From contig NW_008705581.1 of NCBI RefSeq assembly GCF_000186865.1, positions 450,189 through 514,188 on the forward strand: a stretch of 64,000 nt of DNA, given 5' to 3'. A program made the translations under genes and the position numbers. Numbering within the stretch: position 1 is the stretch's first letter; each line of letters starts with the position of its first letter. The DNA is from Aureococcus anophagefferens (taxonomy: Eukaryota > Sar > Pelagophyceae > Pelagomonadales > Pelagomonadaceae). Under the pieces are notes generated by a model. It had not been told where the DNA came from, ran no database searches, and saw nothing but the letters and a program-made list of their open reading frames with translations. Positions 35,959-43,906 of the stretch are shown piece by piece.

Positions 35959-36611
35959 TTACAGGGTCGCGGTGGCCTGGTCGCAGGGGTTCTCGAAGGA
36001 CTCGCTCGCGTCGTCGCAGGCGGAGCCGGCCGCGTAGGCGACCTTGTAGGTCGCCTTCGACGGGCGCTGGTCCTTCGTCGAGGCGTAGGAGAAGGTCCAG
36101 GAGAGCGTCGCGGCGCCGTCCTTGACGCAGGCGTAGATCTTCTTCTCGAACTGCTCCCAGGCGCCGCGGTTGAGGTGGGGCTCCTGGGGGAAGAGGTTCG
36201 TGGGCACGGCCTTGCCGCCGAGCTGGTTCGCGAGGATGTGGCCCGCGTCGTCGTCGGTGCAACTGTCGTGGCCGCCGAGCTTGTGCACGTAGTCGCGCTC
36301 CGTCGGCTGCGGCTCGCTGCCCGTGTCGAGGTCCTCCTTGGAGATCTTGCAACCTAGCAAATGTGTCATCGTTTCCCCACCGGAAATCTCTCGAAAATCG
36401 TCGCGGCCGCAGGACGCTGCTTGCAACTGGCGGACGTGACGACGGGCATGGAGTCGTGAGTCGTATAATGGTAGGTGCATTTCCCACCGCCGCCGGCCTC
36501 GAGCGAGTTCGTGCCGGTCGACGGGTAGTCGACGCCCACCGTCGCGTTGCCGCGCAGGTTGGCGGCCGACGCCGCGGCGAGCACCATGATCGCGAGATGG
36601 AGGCTGCCCAT
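35959..36611 (-). CDS. Secreted DNA/RNA non-specific endonuclease-like protein (2 exons)
   Basis: Exons complement(35959..36353, 36428..36611), 192 residues. MGSLHLAIMVLAAASA is a signal peptide. The domain has DDAGHILANQLGG, where family members have DRGH; the catalytic histidine is kept but the arginine is alanine. It then has NLFPQEPHLNRGAWEQFEKK with the metal-binding asparagine. This fits the beta-beta-alpha-metal nuclease family (Endonuclea_NS_2 type). Inferred role: extracellular nucleic-acid degradation, for example phosphate scavenging. Splicing restores TSASCK|ISKED exactly. Confidence 0.78.
36354..36427 (-). mobile_element. F3 short introner (74 bp GT-AG intron), perfect duplication
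   Basis: On the minus strand GTTGCAAG starts at 36427 and again at 36353. The element begins CAGCGTCCTGCGGCCGCGAC, carries GATTTTCGAGAGAT and ends TTGCTAG. Confidence 0.88.
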
Positions 36612-36795
36612 TGCTTCTAGATTCTCGCCCGAGCTGCACAGGTTGACGTTGATGACTTGTTGATGACTGATTGATGCACGACGCGCCGAGGCTCACGCCT
36701 CGGGGTCGCAATCCAATTGTTCTGCCACGCTCCGCTCCCAGCTGTTCGCGGGGTCGGACGCGTGCCTCGAGCTGGACACGAGCTCCTGAAAAGAC

Positions 36796-37878
36796 ATGGA
36801 CAGCGACATCCGCGATTTCGACCCCTACGTCTACGAGTACGCGCGCAGCGAGATGCGCGAGACGCCGCCGCCGCCGCCGCAAAGCGACCTCTTCGCCTGG
36901 GCGGACGACGACGACGACGCCCTGCCGCCGGACCCCGCGCCGGCGCCGCCGTCGCCGCCCGGCGCCGCGGGCACGGCCGTCGCGGCCGTCGCCGGCGCCG
37001 CGGGCGCGGCCGTCGGCGCGGCCGTGGGCGCCGTCGCGAACGCCGGCGGCGCGTTCGGCGACGCCGCCGCGGGCCGGTCCGTGACGTCGCGGCTCGGCCG
37101 CGTGCTCCGCGAGTCTACGGACTCGCGAGCCTACGACCCGGACGGCGGCGCGGACGGCGGCGGCGCCGCGTTCGGCGACTATGGGCGCGGCGTGCTCGCG
37201 CGGGGCAAGCTCGCGCGCGGGCGCGACCCCTACGACGCCTACGCCTTCGGCGACGTCACGCGGGGCCTCGCGGCCGTCGCGCACGACCGCGTGGCCGCGC
37301 TCGGCCGCGCGGCCGTCGACGGCGCGCGCGCGGGCTCGGCCGCGGGCGCGACCGTCGGCGGCGCGGCGGCGTCGGCGGCGTCGCGCGCCAAGGACGGCAC
37401 GGCGGGCCGCGTCGCGGACACGGCGGCCCTCGGCGGCCACGCGGACCGCGGCGCCGACGGCGCCGCGCGCTACAAGTTTGGCGACGTGACGCGCGGCGTG
37501 CTCGCCGCGGGCCGCGTCGCGCGGGGCGGCGACGCGGACCGCGGGGCCTACCGCTTCGGCGACGCGACGCGCGGCGTCTTCGCGACGCTCGGCTGGGGCC
37601 GCGGCGGCGGCGACGCGCGCGACGCGCGCGACGCGGCGGCCGCCGTCCGCGAAAGCACGCGCGCGAACCTCGACGTGATCGAGCGGCACTGCGACGCGTT
37701 TCTCGCGGACGCCGGCGACGGCGCGACCTACGAGGCCTGGCTCGCGGCGCTCCACCCGGAGAACGTCGCCGCCGACGGCACCGTCGACGCGCGCTTCTAC
37801 TTTCCCGACTCGGACCACCGCCGCGTCTGGGAGGCTCGACGAACCACCGCCGCGCCGTCCGCCTCCGTGGAGTTTTAA
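36796..37878 (+). CDS. FGDxTRG-repeat protein of unknown function
   Basis: 360 residues. The N-terminus MDSDIRDFDPYVYEY is acidic, and an alanine/glycine-rich segment follows at ~55-105 (AAVAGAAGAAVGAAVGAV). Four or five repeats of the form (Y/A)xFGDxTRGVxAxGRxARG lie between ~125 and 280: FGDYGRGVLARGKLARG, YAFGDVTRGL, YKFGDVTRGVLAAGRVARG, YRFGDATRGVF. The C-terminus is helical (ESTRANLDVIERHCDAF, then TYEAWLAALHPENV). I recall FGDxTRG repeats in other stramenopile proteins but know no function. Confidence 0.75.
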   Translation: MDSDIRDFDPYVYEYARSEMRETPPPPPQSDLFAWADDDDDALPPDPAPAPPSPPGAAGTAVAAVAGAAGAAVGAAVGAVANAGGAFGDAAAGRSVTSRLGRVLRESTDSRAYDPDGGADGGGAAFGDYGRGVLARGKLARGRDPYDAYAFGDVTRGLAAVAHDRVAALGRAAVDGARAGSAAGATVGGAAASAASRAKDGTAGRVADTAALGGHADRGADGAARYKFGDVTRGVLAAGRVARGGDADRGAYRFGDATRGVFATLGWGRGGGDARDARDAAAAVRESTRANLDVIERHCDAFLADAGDGATYEAWLAALHPENVAADGTVDARFYFPDSDHRRVWEARRTTAAPSASVEF

Positions 37879-37994
37879 TGCGCGCGCCTGCTTGTGATGA
37901 AGATCGGGGTGCACGTGGAAACGTCCTCTGGTTTGTCGAGCCCTCTCTAGTGTTACGGCTCGCGAGCAAAAAAGCCCCCCGGCGGCGCGGCGCC

Positions 37995-39655
37995 TCAGCC
38001 CGCGATGGTCGGCGGCGTCGCCGCGGCCGCGAGGCGCGCGTCGTCGTTCGGCGCGGCCGCGCGGAGCATGCCCTTGGACCGCAGGACCTCGACCTTCTTC
38101 TTGAGCTGCTCCTTGGACATGTCCGTGAAGGCGCCGATGTTCGAGTTGTTCCAGAAGTTGCGCATGACCGTGAGCGACGGCTCGAGCGACACCGCGTAGT
38201 GCCACCAGCCGCTCGGCACGAGGATCGTCTCGCCCTCGCGCAGCACGACGGCGTAGGGCGTCGCCTTGGCGTAGTCCGGGTAGGCCGCGACGGTCTCGGC
38301 GTAGGGCGCGAGGGGGTCGATGGGGCTGTGGCTGCCCTCGGCGTAGAGGTAGGCCGCGTCGGACGGCGCGTAGGCGACGTAGAGCTTCGAGCCCCGGACC
38401 ATGCTCAGCCACGCGTGGGCGCCCGCGTTGTCGAAGTGGAGGCGCGTCGCCGAGCCGCCGCAGCCCACGAAGACCTTGACGAGGCGCCGCGACGACGCGT
38501 CCGCGGCCGACCGGCTCATCGCCTCCACGGTCTTGAGCTTGTCCCCGAAGATCATCTTGTTCGTCGCGAGCTCCGTCTGCGACAGCAGCTCCAGCGTCAG
38601 ATCGGAGACGCAGGGCGGGTGGGGCTCGAAGAGGGGCCGCTGGGCCTCCAAACGCTCGAAGGCCTCCCAGCCGTTGACGTAGAACCGCGGCAGGCGTCCT
38701 TTCGCGCGTCGGGCACGTCGTCGTCCTCGTCGAGGCACTGCGTCCACATGGCGTAGAGCGCGTAGTCCGCGAGCGTCATCTCGACGACGGCGACGTCCCG
38801 CAGGTGCTCCTTGGGCGTCAAGGGCGCGCGGAGCTTCGCGAGGATCCACTGCTCGTTCGCCCAGTCGCTCTCCATGAGCTCGTCCCACGTCCACCGCTCG
38901 CGCCCCTCCCAGGCCGCGCCGATATCGCGCGCGACGCAGAGCCCCGTCGTCGACACGTCGCTCGTGCCCGTCCACGCGCCGTCGGCCGCGTCGCCCGCGT
39001 CGAAGGACGGCGGCGCGCCGCGGAAGCGCGGGTGGTCGAGCGCGGCGACGTCCGCCCGGGACCGCCGCGCCTTGACGAAGCTCGCGTACTCTGGGGGCGT
39101 GGGAGGCGGCGCGATGGCCGCGAGCCAGGGCGGGAGCTCCTCGAGCTGCTCGACGACGGGCGGGTCGTCCTCGACGACGCGGTCCCCGATGGCGACCAAG
39201 GTGACGTCGAAGATGAGATCCGTGTTCGGCGGGATGAGCTTGGGCACCTCGGCGTCGCCGTACGCGTAGCGCGCGGGCGCGCGGACGCGCGACGTGCCCC
39301 CGAGGCTCGTCTGGAGCGTCGCCATCTCGAAGGCGGGCACGACCGCGCGCGCGCCGAGCTTGAACTCGAAGGGCTTGCCCGCGCCCTTGGACCGCGACGC
39401 GTCGAAGACGACGCCGCTGCCGGCGACGCGGCCGACGTGGTGCACCTTGACGGCGTCGCCGGCGGCGGGGAACGCGCCGTTGCCCGCCTTGAGCACCTCG
39501 ATCTCCACCTCGTCGGAGGCGGGCTTGCGGAAGTCGCCGTTCGCGACGCGCGGCAGCAGCGCCGCGGACCGAACAAGCGACGACTGGGCGCCGTCGTCGC
39601 CGGCGGCGAAGTCCCGGAAGGACGCGACCTCCGACGCGTGGAGCGCGAGCATCAT
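37995..39655 (-). CDS. FKBP-type prolyl isomerase fused to a JmjC domain; frameshift near 38700
   Basis: Start MMLALHASEVASFRD. An FKBP domain lies at ~45-155 (KVHHVGRVAGSGVVFDAS, FEFKLGARAVVPAFEM, RYAYGDAEVPKLIPP). After ~190 residues a JmjC domain begins: FYVNGWEAFERL, iron-binding HxD in TRLHFDNAGAHAW, LVPSGWWHYAVSLEPSLTV with the distal histidine. The two halves are in different frames; the break is at DARKDA, next to the A3 run (TTT on the plus strand, 38700-38702). One more base there would make the frame continuous, so a homopolymer error in the assembly is as likely as a real mutation. Stop at 37995. Confidence 0.8.
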
Positions 39656-39924
39656 TTCTTTTTAATTCGTCGGCGGCGACCCGACAGCGCGTCAGCACAA
39701 CGCGTCAGGCGCAGCGCACCACAAGGCCTCTCCTCCACACCTCGTTTGTGGCGAGCAGGCTCAACAAAGAAAACATCGGCCTCGTTGCCTCGACGAGTGT
39801 CATCTACGAGTGTCATCCCGTCGCATGGGCTGCCCGACCGGCAAGTCGTAGCCGGATATCCCGTGTCATCCCGCGGCCGTGCAATGGGCTGCCCGACCGG
39901 CAGGTCGTAGCCCGTCTCGTGCGA
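39656..39924. repeat. Upstream region with an imperfect 58-bp direct repeat
   Basis: ATGGGCTGCCCGACCGGCA followed by (A/G)GTCGTAGCC occurs near 39826 and again near 39884, and CCGTGTCATCCC-like strings recur between them. The copies sit directly upstream of the plus-strand start at 39925 and could be promoter elements or a past insertion footprint. Confidence 0.7.
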
Positions 39925-40902
39925 ATGCGCTGCTTTCTGTGGCTCCTGCCCCTCGGCGCCGCGCGGTCCCTGCGCGTCGCACTGCAGGTCTCGGGCCACC
40001 TGCGGTCCATGTGCGCCAACGAGAGCCACTTCGAGGCCTTCGCGTCCATGGTCGACGACTGCCGCCGCGTGCTCGACTGCGACGTCTTCCTGCACACGTG
40101 GTCGACGACGGAGGCGACGACGAGCACGTGGCACGACCGGGACCCGCCGGCGGCGACGCCGTCGACGCCCTGCGTCGCGCGGCTCGACGCGCGGCTCGGC
40201 TTCGCGGGCTCGGCCGTCGAGGACCAGCGCGTCGCCGAGGGCCAGTGGCGGCGCCTCGCGAAGCGCGGCTGGCTCGACCCGAAGGCGCCGGTGCGCTTCG
40301 CCGACACGGGCCAGTCCTACCAGGGCCTGCGGGGGCTCACGCACGCGGCGGTCGCCGCGGACGCGCTCCGGGCGAGGAGCGAACTGCCCTACGACGTCGC
40401 CGCGCGGCTGCGGCCCGACGTCTGGCAGCGCGACAGCGACCGCTACTCCGGCGTCGTCGACATCGACCACCTCACGCGCGCGGATTTCGCGGCCCTCGCG
40501 GCCGCGGCGGGCGCGCGGCGGTCGGGCCGGGGCGTTCTGCACGGCTGCGGCCGGGACCCCCCGGGGAAGCGGAACCGCGACAACTGCTTCTGGGCCCAGC
40601 CCGCCACGCTCACCGCGGCGCTCGCGAGCTGGAACGCGACGATGGCCGCGTTCATCGCCGCGCAGCGCTGCGTCGTCGGCTGGGCGCACTCGCGGCCGCC
40701 GGGCGAGGTCGTCGTCGCGAACCTCACGCGCGAGGAGCCGTGCCCCCGCCACGCGCCCATCTCCGCGGCCCTCGCGCTGACGTCGACGCCGGGCGAGACG
40801 GCGCTGGACATCGCGCTGCGGAGCGCCGACATCGCCGCGGTCGCGTTCTGCGGCGACGCCCGCCAGGTGCCGAACCGCGACCCCTACGTCGTCGTCATCT
40901 AA
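39925..40902 (+). CDS. Secretory-pathway protein, glycosyltransferase-like
   Basis: 325 residues. MRCFLWLLPLGAARS is a signal peptide or anchor. LRVALQVSGHLRSMCANES and CDVFLHTWST form the opening pattern of a group of uncharacterised glycosyltransferase-like proteins (S-G-x-L-R ... D-V-F-x-H-T-W). RLRPDVWQRDSDRYSG would fit a donor-binding DxD region. No other motif allows an exact family. Inferred site: Golgi or outside. It is convergent with the next gene, 13 bp away. Confidence 0.65.
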   Translation: MRCFLWLLPLGAARSLRVALQVSGHLRSMCANESHFEAFASMVDDCRRVLDCDVFLHTWSTTEATTSTWHDRDPPAATPSTPCVARLDARLGFAGSAVEDQRVAEGQWRRLAKRGWLDPKAPVRFADTGQSYQGLRGLTHAAVAADALRARSELPYDVAARLRPDVWQRDSDRYSGVVDIDHLTRADFAALAAAAGARRSGRGVLHGCGRDPPGKRNRDNCFWAQPATLTAALASWNATMAAFIAAQRCVVGWAHSRPPGEVVVANLTREEPCPRHAPISAALALTSTPGETALDIALRSADIAAVAFCGDARQVPNRDPYVVVI

Positions 40903-40915
40903 TCGAAAAAACTGG

Positions 40916-42409
40916 CTAATAACAGGGCCGGTCGAGGCGGGCGGGCCGCGCGTCGCCGAGGAGCTCGTCGCCGGCGTCGGGCACGCCGTAGGCGTCGCGC
41001 GCGCGCGCGAACGCCGACTCCGCGTCGCAGGACGACGGGATCGCCGCGTAGGTCCCCCACGCGCCGTAGCGCCTCCGGCCGTTGGCGGCGGCGGCGAGGC
41101 CGACGACGGCGCCGAAGACGGCGATGAGCAGCACGGGCGCGCCAAAGTCCGCGAACGTGTAGCGCGCCTCGCGCTTCGCGGCCTTGGCCACGGCCGCCGG
41201 CAGGCTCTCGCTCGCCGCCGCGACGGTCGCGACGGCGTCGACGGTTTCGACGGCGTCGACGTCGGCGGCGTCGGCCTTCGTCGCCGCGCATCCCGCGGCG
41301 TCGACGGAGAAGAGCGTCTTCACCTTGCCCTTCTTGTCGCCGGCGAACCAGGCGCGGCGCACGGCGCCGTTCCCGAGGTCCGCGACGACGACGGACTCGG
41401 CGTCGTAGGCCCCGAGCGCGTGCAAATCGTCGAAGCGCGCGGCGGCGCCGTAGCCGTCCGCGAAGCCGCGCTTCCCCTCGTCGCTGCCGGCCAACAGCGT
41501 CAAGGAGAAGGACCCGGGCTGGCGGCCCGCGTAGTCGCTCGCCGTCTCCAGGAGGTAGAGCCCCTGCGCGGCCCGGTCGAGGACCACGAACGCGCTCGCG
41601 TCCGCGCCCGTCGACGGCAGCGCCTCGACGTCGAACCACTCCGAGGGCTTCGGCGCCGTCGCGACGGCGCGCTCGAAGTGGCCCGTGAGCGGGTCCACGG
41701 CGAAGAGCGCCGACTGGCCGCTGTCGCGGTCGTATATCGTGCCGACGACCCACGGTTTGGCCTTCGTGCCGGAGACCGCGAGGCCGTGGACCTTCTCGCC
41801 GCTCGACGCCGCGCCCATGGACGACGCGTCGTCGGGGTCGAGCAGGCCCTTGTGGCGGCCGTCGTCGAGGTCCACCAACGCGACCTGGCCCGTCTCCGAG
41901 AGCGTCGCCGCCGCGTACCGCCCGCCCGACAACAGCGCGATCCCCTCCGGCGCGGTCGCGGCGTCGCAGCCGTCGTCGTCGACGAAGTCGTAGCTGTAGG
42001 AAAAAGTGCCGAGGCGCCGGCTCTCGTAGGAGTAGGAAAAAATCTCGCGCACGTTGGGCACGGGGATGTCGCCGTCGGTCGACTCGACGGTCCATCGGTC
42101 CTCGCCGAGGCACGACACGGTCGCCACCTTCTTCGTCGCGACCGTAATTTTCGCCACGGCGTTGCGGCCCCAGTCGCTCGCGACGACGAGCGTGCCGTCG
42201 CGCGAGAGCTGCACGTCCCGCGGCGCGCCGACGTCCGCGGTTAGGAGGCTCGCTTCGCCTGTGGCGAGGTCGTAATAGCAGAGCTGGCCGTTGGCGTCGT
42301 CGCTGAAGACGCAGGCCGTGTCGGCGATGCAGTCGATGCCCTTGAGGCCCGTCTGCCCGGCGCGGGCGGCCCCGGCGAGGGCCGCCGCCAGGGCTGCCCG
42401 GCGTCTCAT
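40916..42409 (-). CDS. Type-I membrane protein with an NHL-like beta-propeller
   Basis: 497 residues. MRRRAALAAALAGAARA is a signal peptide. The ectodomain is built from short strands with NHL/SMP-like turns: GIDCIADTACVFSDDANGQL, APRDVQLSRDGTLVVASDWG, APEGIALLSGGRYAAATL, ARFDDLHALGAYDAESVVVAD. One membrane helix (PVLLIAVFGAVVGLAAAA) and a short tail follow. Two copies of FSYSY(E/D)xxxxLGTFSYSY stand at ~125-140. Inferred role: extracellular binding. Confidence 0.68.
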   Translation of the reverse strand: MRRRAALAAALAGAARAGQTGLKGIDCIADTACVFSDDANGQLCYYDLATGEASLLTADVGAPRDVQLSRDGTLVVASDWGRNAVAKITVATKKVATVSCLGEDRWTVESTDGDIPVPNVREIFSYSYESRRLGTFSYSYDFVDDDGCDAATAPEGIALLSGGRYAAATLSETGQVALVDLDDGRHKGLLDPDDASSMGAASSGEKVHGLAVSGTKAKPWVVGTIYDRDSGQSALFAVDPLTGHFERAVATAPKPSEWFDVEALPSTGADASAFVVLDRAAQGLYLLETASDYAGRQPGSFSLTLLAGSDEGKRGFADGYGAAARFDDLHALGAYDAESVVVADLGNGAVRRAWFAGDKKGKVKTLFSVDAAGCAATKADAADVDAVETVDAVATVAAASESLPAAVAKAAKREARYTFADFGAPVLLIAVFGAVVGLAAAANGRRRYGAWGTYAAIPSSCDAESAFARARDAYGVPDAGDELLGDARPARLDRPCY

Positions 42410-42502
42410 GTCACCCAAGTGGAAAGGTAACAAAAGCGGTCGAACCGGACATGTTGAAGGGTTGGAAGAAGCGTGTGGCAAATCTGAACGTATGGACGCT
42501 TG

Positions 42503-43851
42503 ATGTGCCAGTGGTTCCTCCGCCCGACCCTCTTCCTCTGCGCCTCCGTCGCCCATACGCTCGCGGTCCGTTCGAAGCTGCCCGCGACGCCCCGGAAGCG
42601 GATGTCGCCGGCGAAGGTCGCGACGACGCTGGCCGTCACGGCCACGGGCGCCGTCTTCGTCAACTACAAGATGGCGCACGCGGCGGCCGCGGCCCCCAAG
42701 GACGCGCTCATGGCCCAGGGCCTCTTCTACTCCTTCCTCGCGCTCTGCGGCAACACGGCCGCCGCGCTGCTGCGGAAGCAGGTGAGCCGCGGGTCCGCCG
42801 TGCGGCCCGCGGAGCAGGTGGGGCTCGCGACGGCCATCCAGGGCGTCGCCGCCGTCGCCTACTGCTACTCCCAGGGCCTCCTGGGCACGGCCGTCGCCGG
42901 CACCTTCCTCCTGCCCGCCGTCGGGTCCTCCGTGCTCAACGCGCTCACGAAGACGCTCGAGACCAAGGCCTACGCGAGGGCGGCAAAAGAGAGCGAAATT
43001 CCCAACGTCAAAGGCTCATATCTCGGCCGTTTTCCACTCGTTTCGGCTGACTTTTGGACGAGCGATCATCTCTCGGAACGGTCTCCAAGCGTGGATGCTT
43101 TTTCCGGAACGCGCGCGCGGGGAACACTCACGTTGAAGCGACGTTGAATCACTCTTGTGCTGCCCAGGCCTACGCGATCACGGACGTGTCGCTCTGCGCG
43201 CCCTTCCTCGCCTTCGACCCCGTCATGCAGTTCCTGCTGCCGGCGCTCCTCGCGCCGCTCGCCTGCGCGACGGCGGGCGTCGGCTGCGCGGACGCGAAGA
43301 CGAGCTTCCCGCCGTACCACCCGCTGGCCGTGTGCTGCGTCGCCACGGGCGCCTATCTGCTCGCGAAAGTCGCGGCGGCGTCGGCGGCGACGGCCGCGGC
43401 GAAGAAGGACGACGACGCCAGGGTCGTCGCCGGCCTGCCCGCCGGCGCCTGGATGATCCTCTTCAACTGCTGCGTCTACGCGGTGACGTCCCGCCTCGAC
43501 AAGGCGGCGACGCTCGCCGCGGGCAAGACGCTCTACTACACCTACGGCCGCATCATCATGGCCGCGACGTGCTTCGCCGGCGCGCGGCCGTCCAAGGCGT
43601 CCCTCGCGGAGCTCGGCCGGCCGGGGACCCTCGGCCTGGTGCTCGCGACGTGCGCGGCGGAGGCCGTCTACATGCTGAGCCTCTACCAGGCCTTCGCCTG
43701 CATCTCGCCGGTCTACGTGACGGCCATCAAGCGCGGCGGCGGCGTGCTCCTCGCGTCCTTCGCGTCCATCTTCTTCTTCAAGGAGCCCGCGGCGGGCCGC
43801 GGCTTCCCCATCTTCGCCATCGTCTTCGGCGTCTGCGGCCTCTGCCTCTAG
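42503..43851 (+). CDS. Drug/metabolite-transporter (EamA/DMT) family membrane protein (2 exons)
   Basis: Exons 42503..42967 and 43168..43851, 382 residues. About nine or ten helices: ATTLAVTATGAVFVNY, LFYSFLALCGNTAAALL, AGTFLLPAVGSSVLNAL, VMQFLLPALLAPLACA, AWMILFNCCVYAV, TLGLVLATCAAEAVYMLSLY, FPIFAIVFGVCGLCL. The last third (YQAFACISPVYVTAIKRGGG then SFASIFFFKEP) is the usual end of the EamA fold. The first ~35 residues could be a plastid leader (ASVAHTLAVRS). The substrate cannot be read from sequence. The intron is an F1 introner. Confidence 0.8.
42968..43167 (+). mobile_element. F1 introner (200 bp GC-AG intron), perfect duplication
   Basis: GCCTACGCGA stands at 42968-42977 and 43168-43177; at least 8 of these bases are the target copy. 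The 5' inverted repeat is slightly worn (GGGCGGCAAAAG). The intron starts with GC. Splicing gives LETK|AYAITD. Confidence 0.93.
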
Positions 43852-43906
43852 GGAGCGGGGGTGGCGGTTATGGTACATGGGCGGGCGGGGGGAACGTGTG
43901 CCCCCT

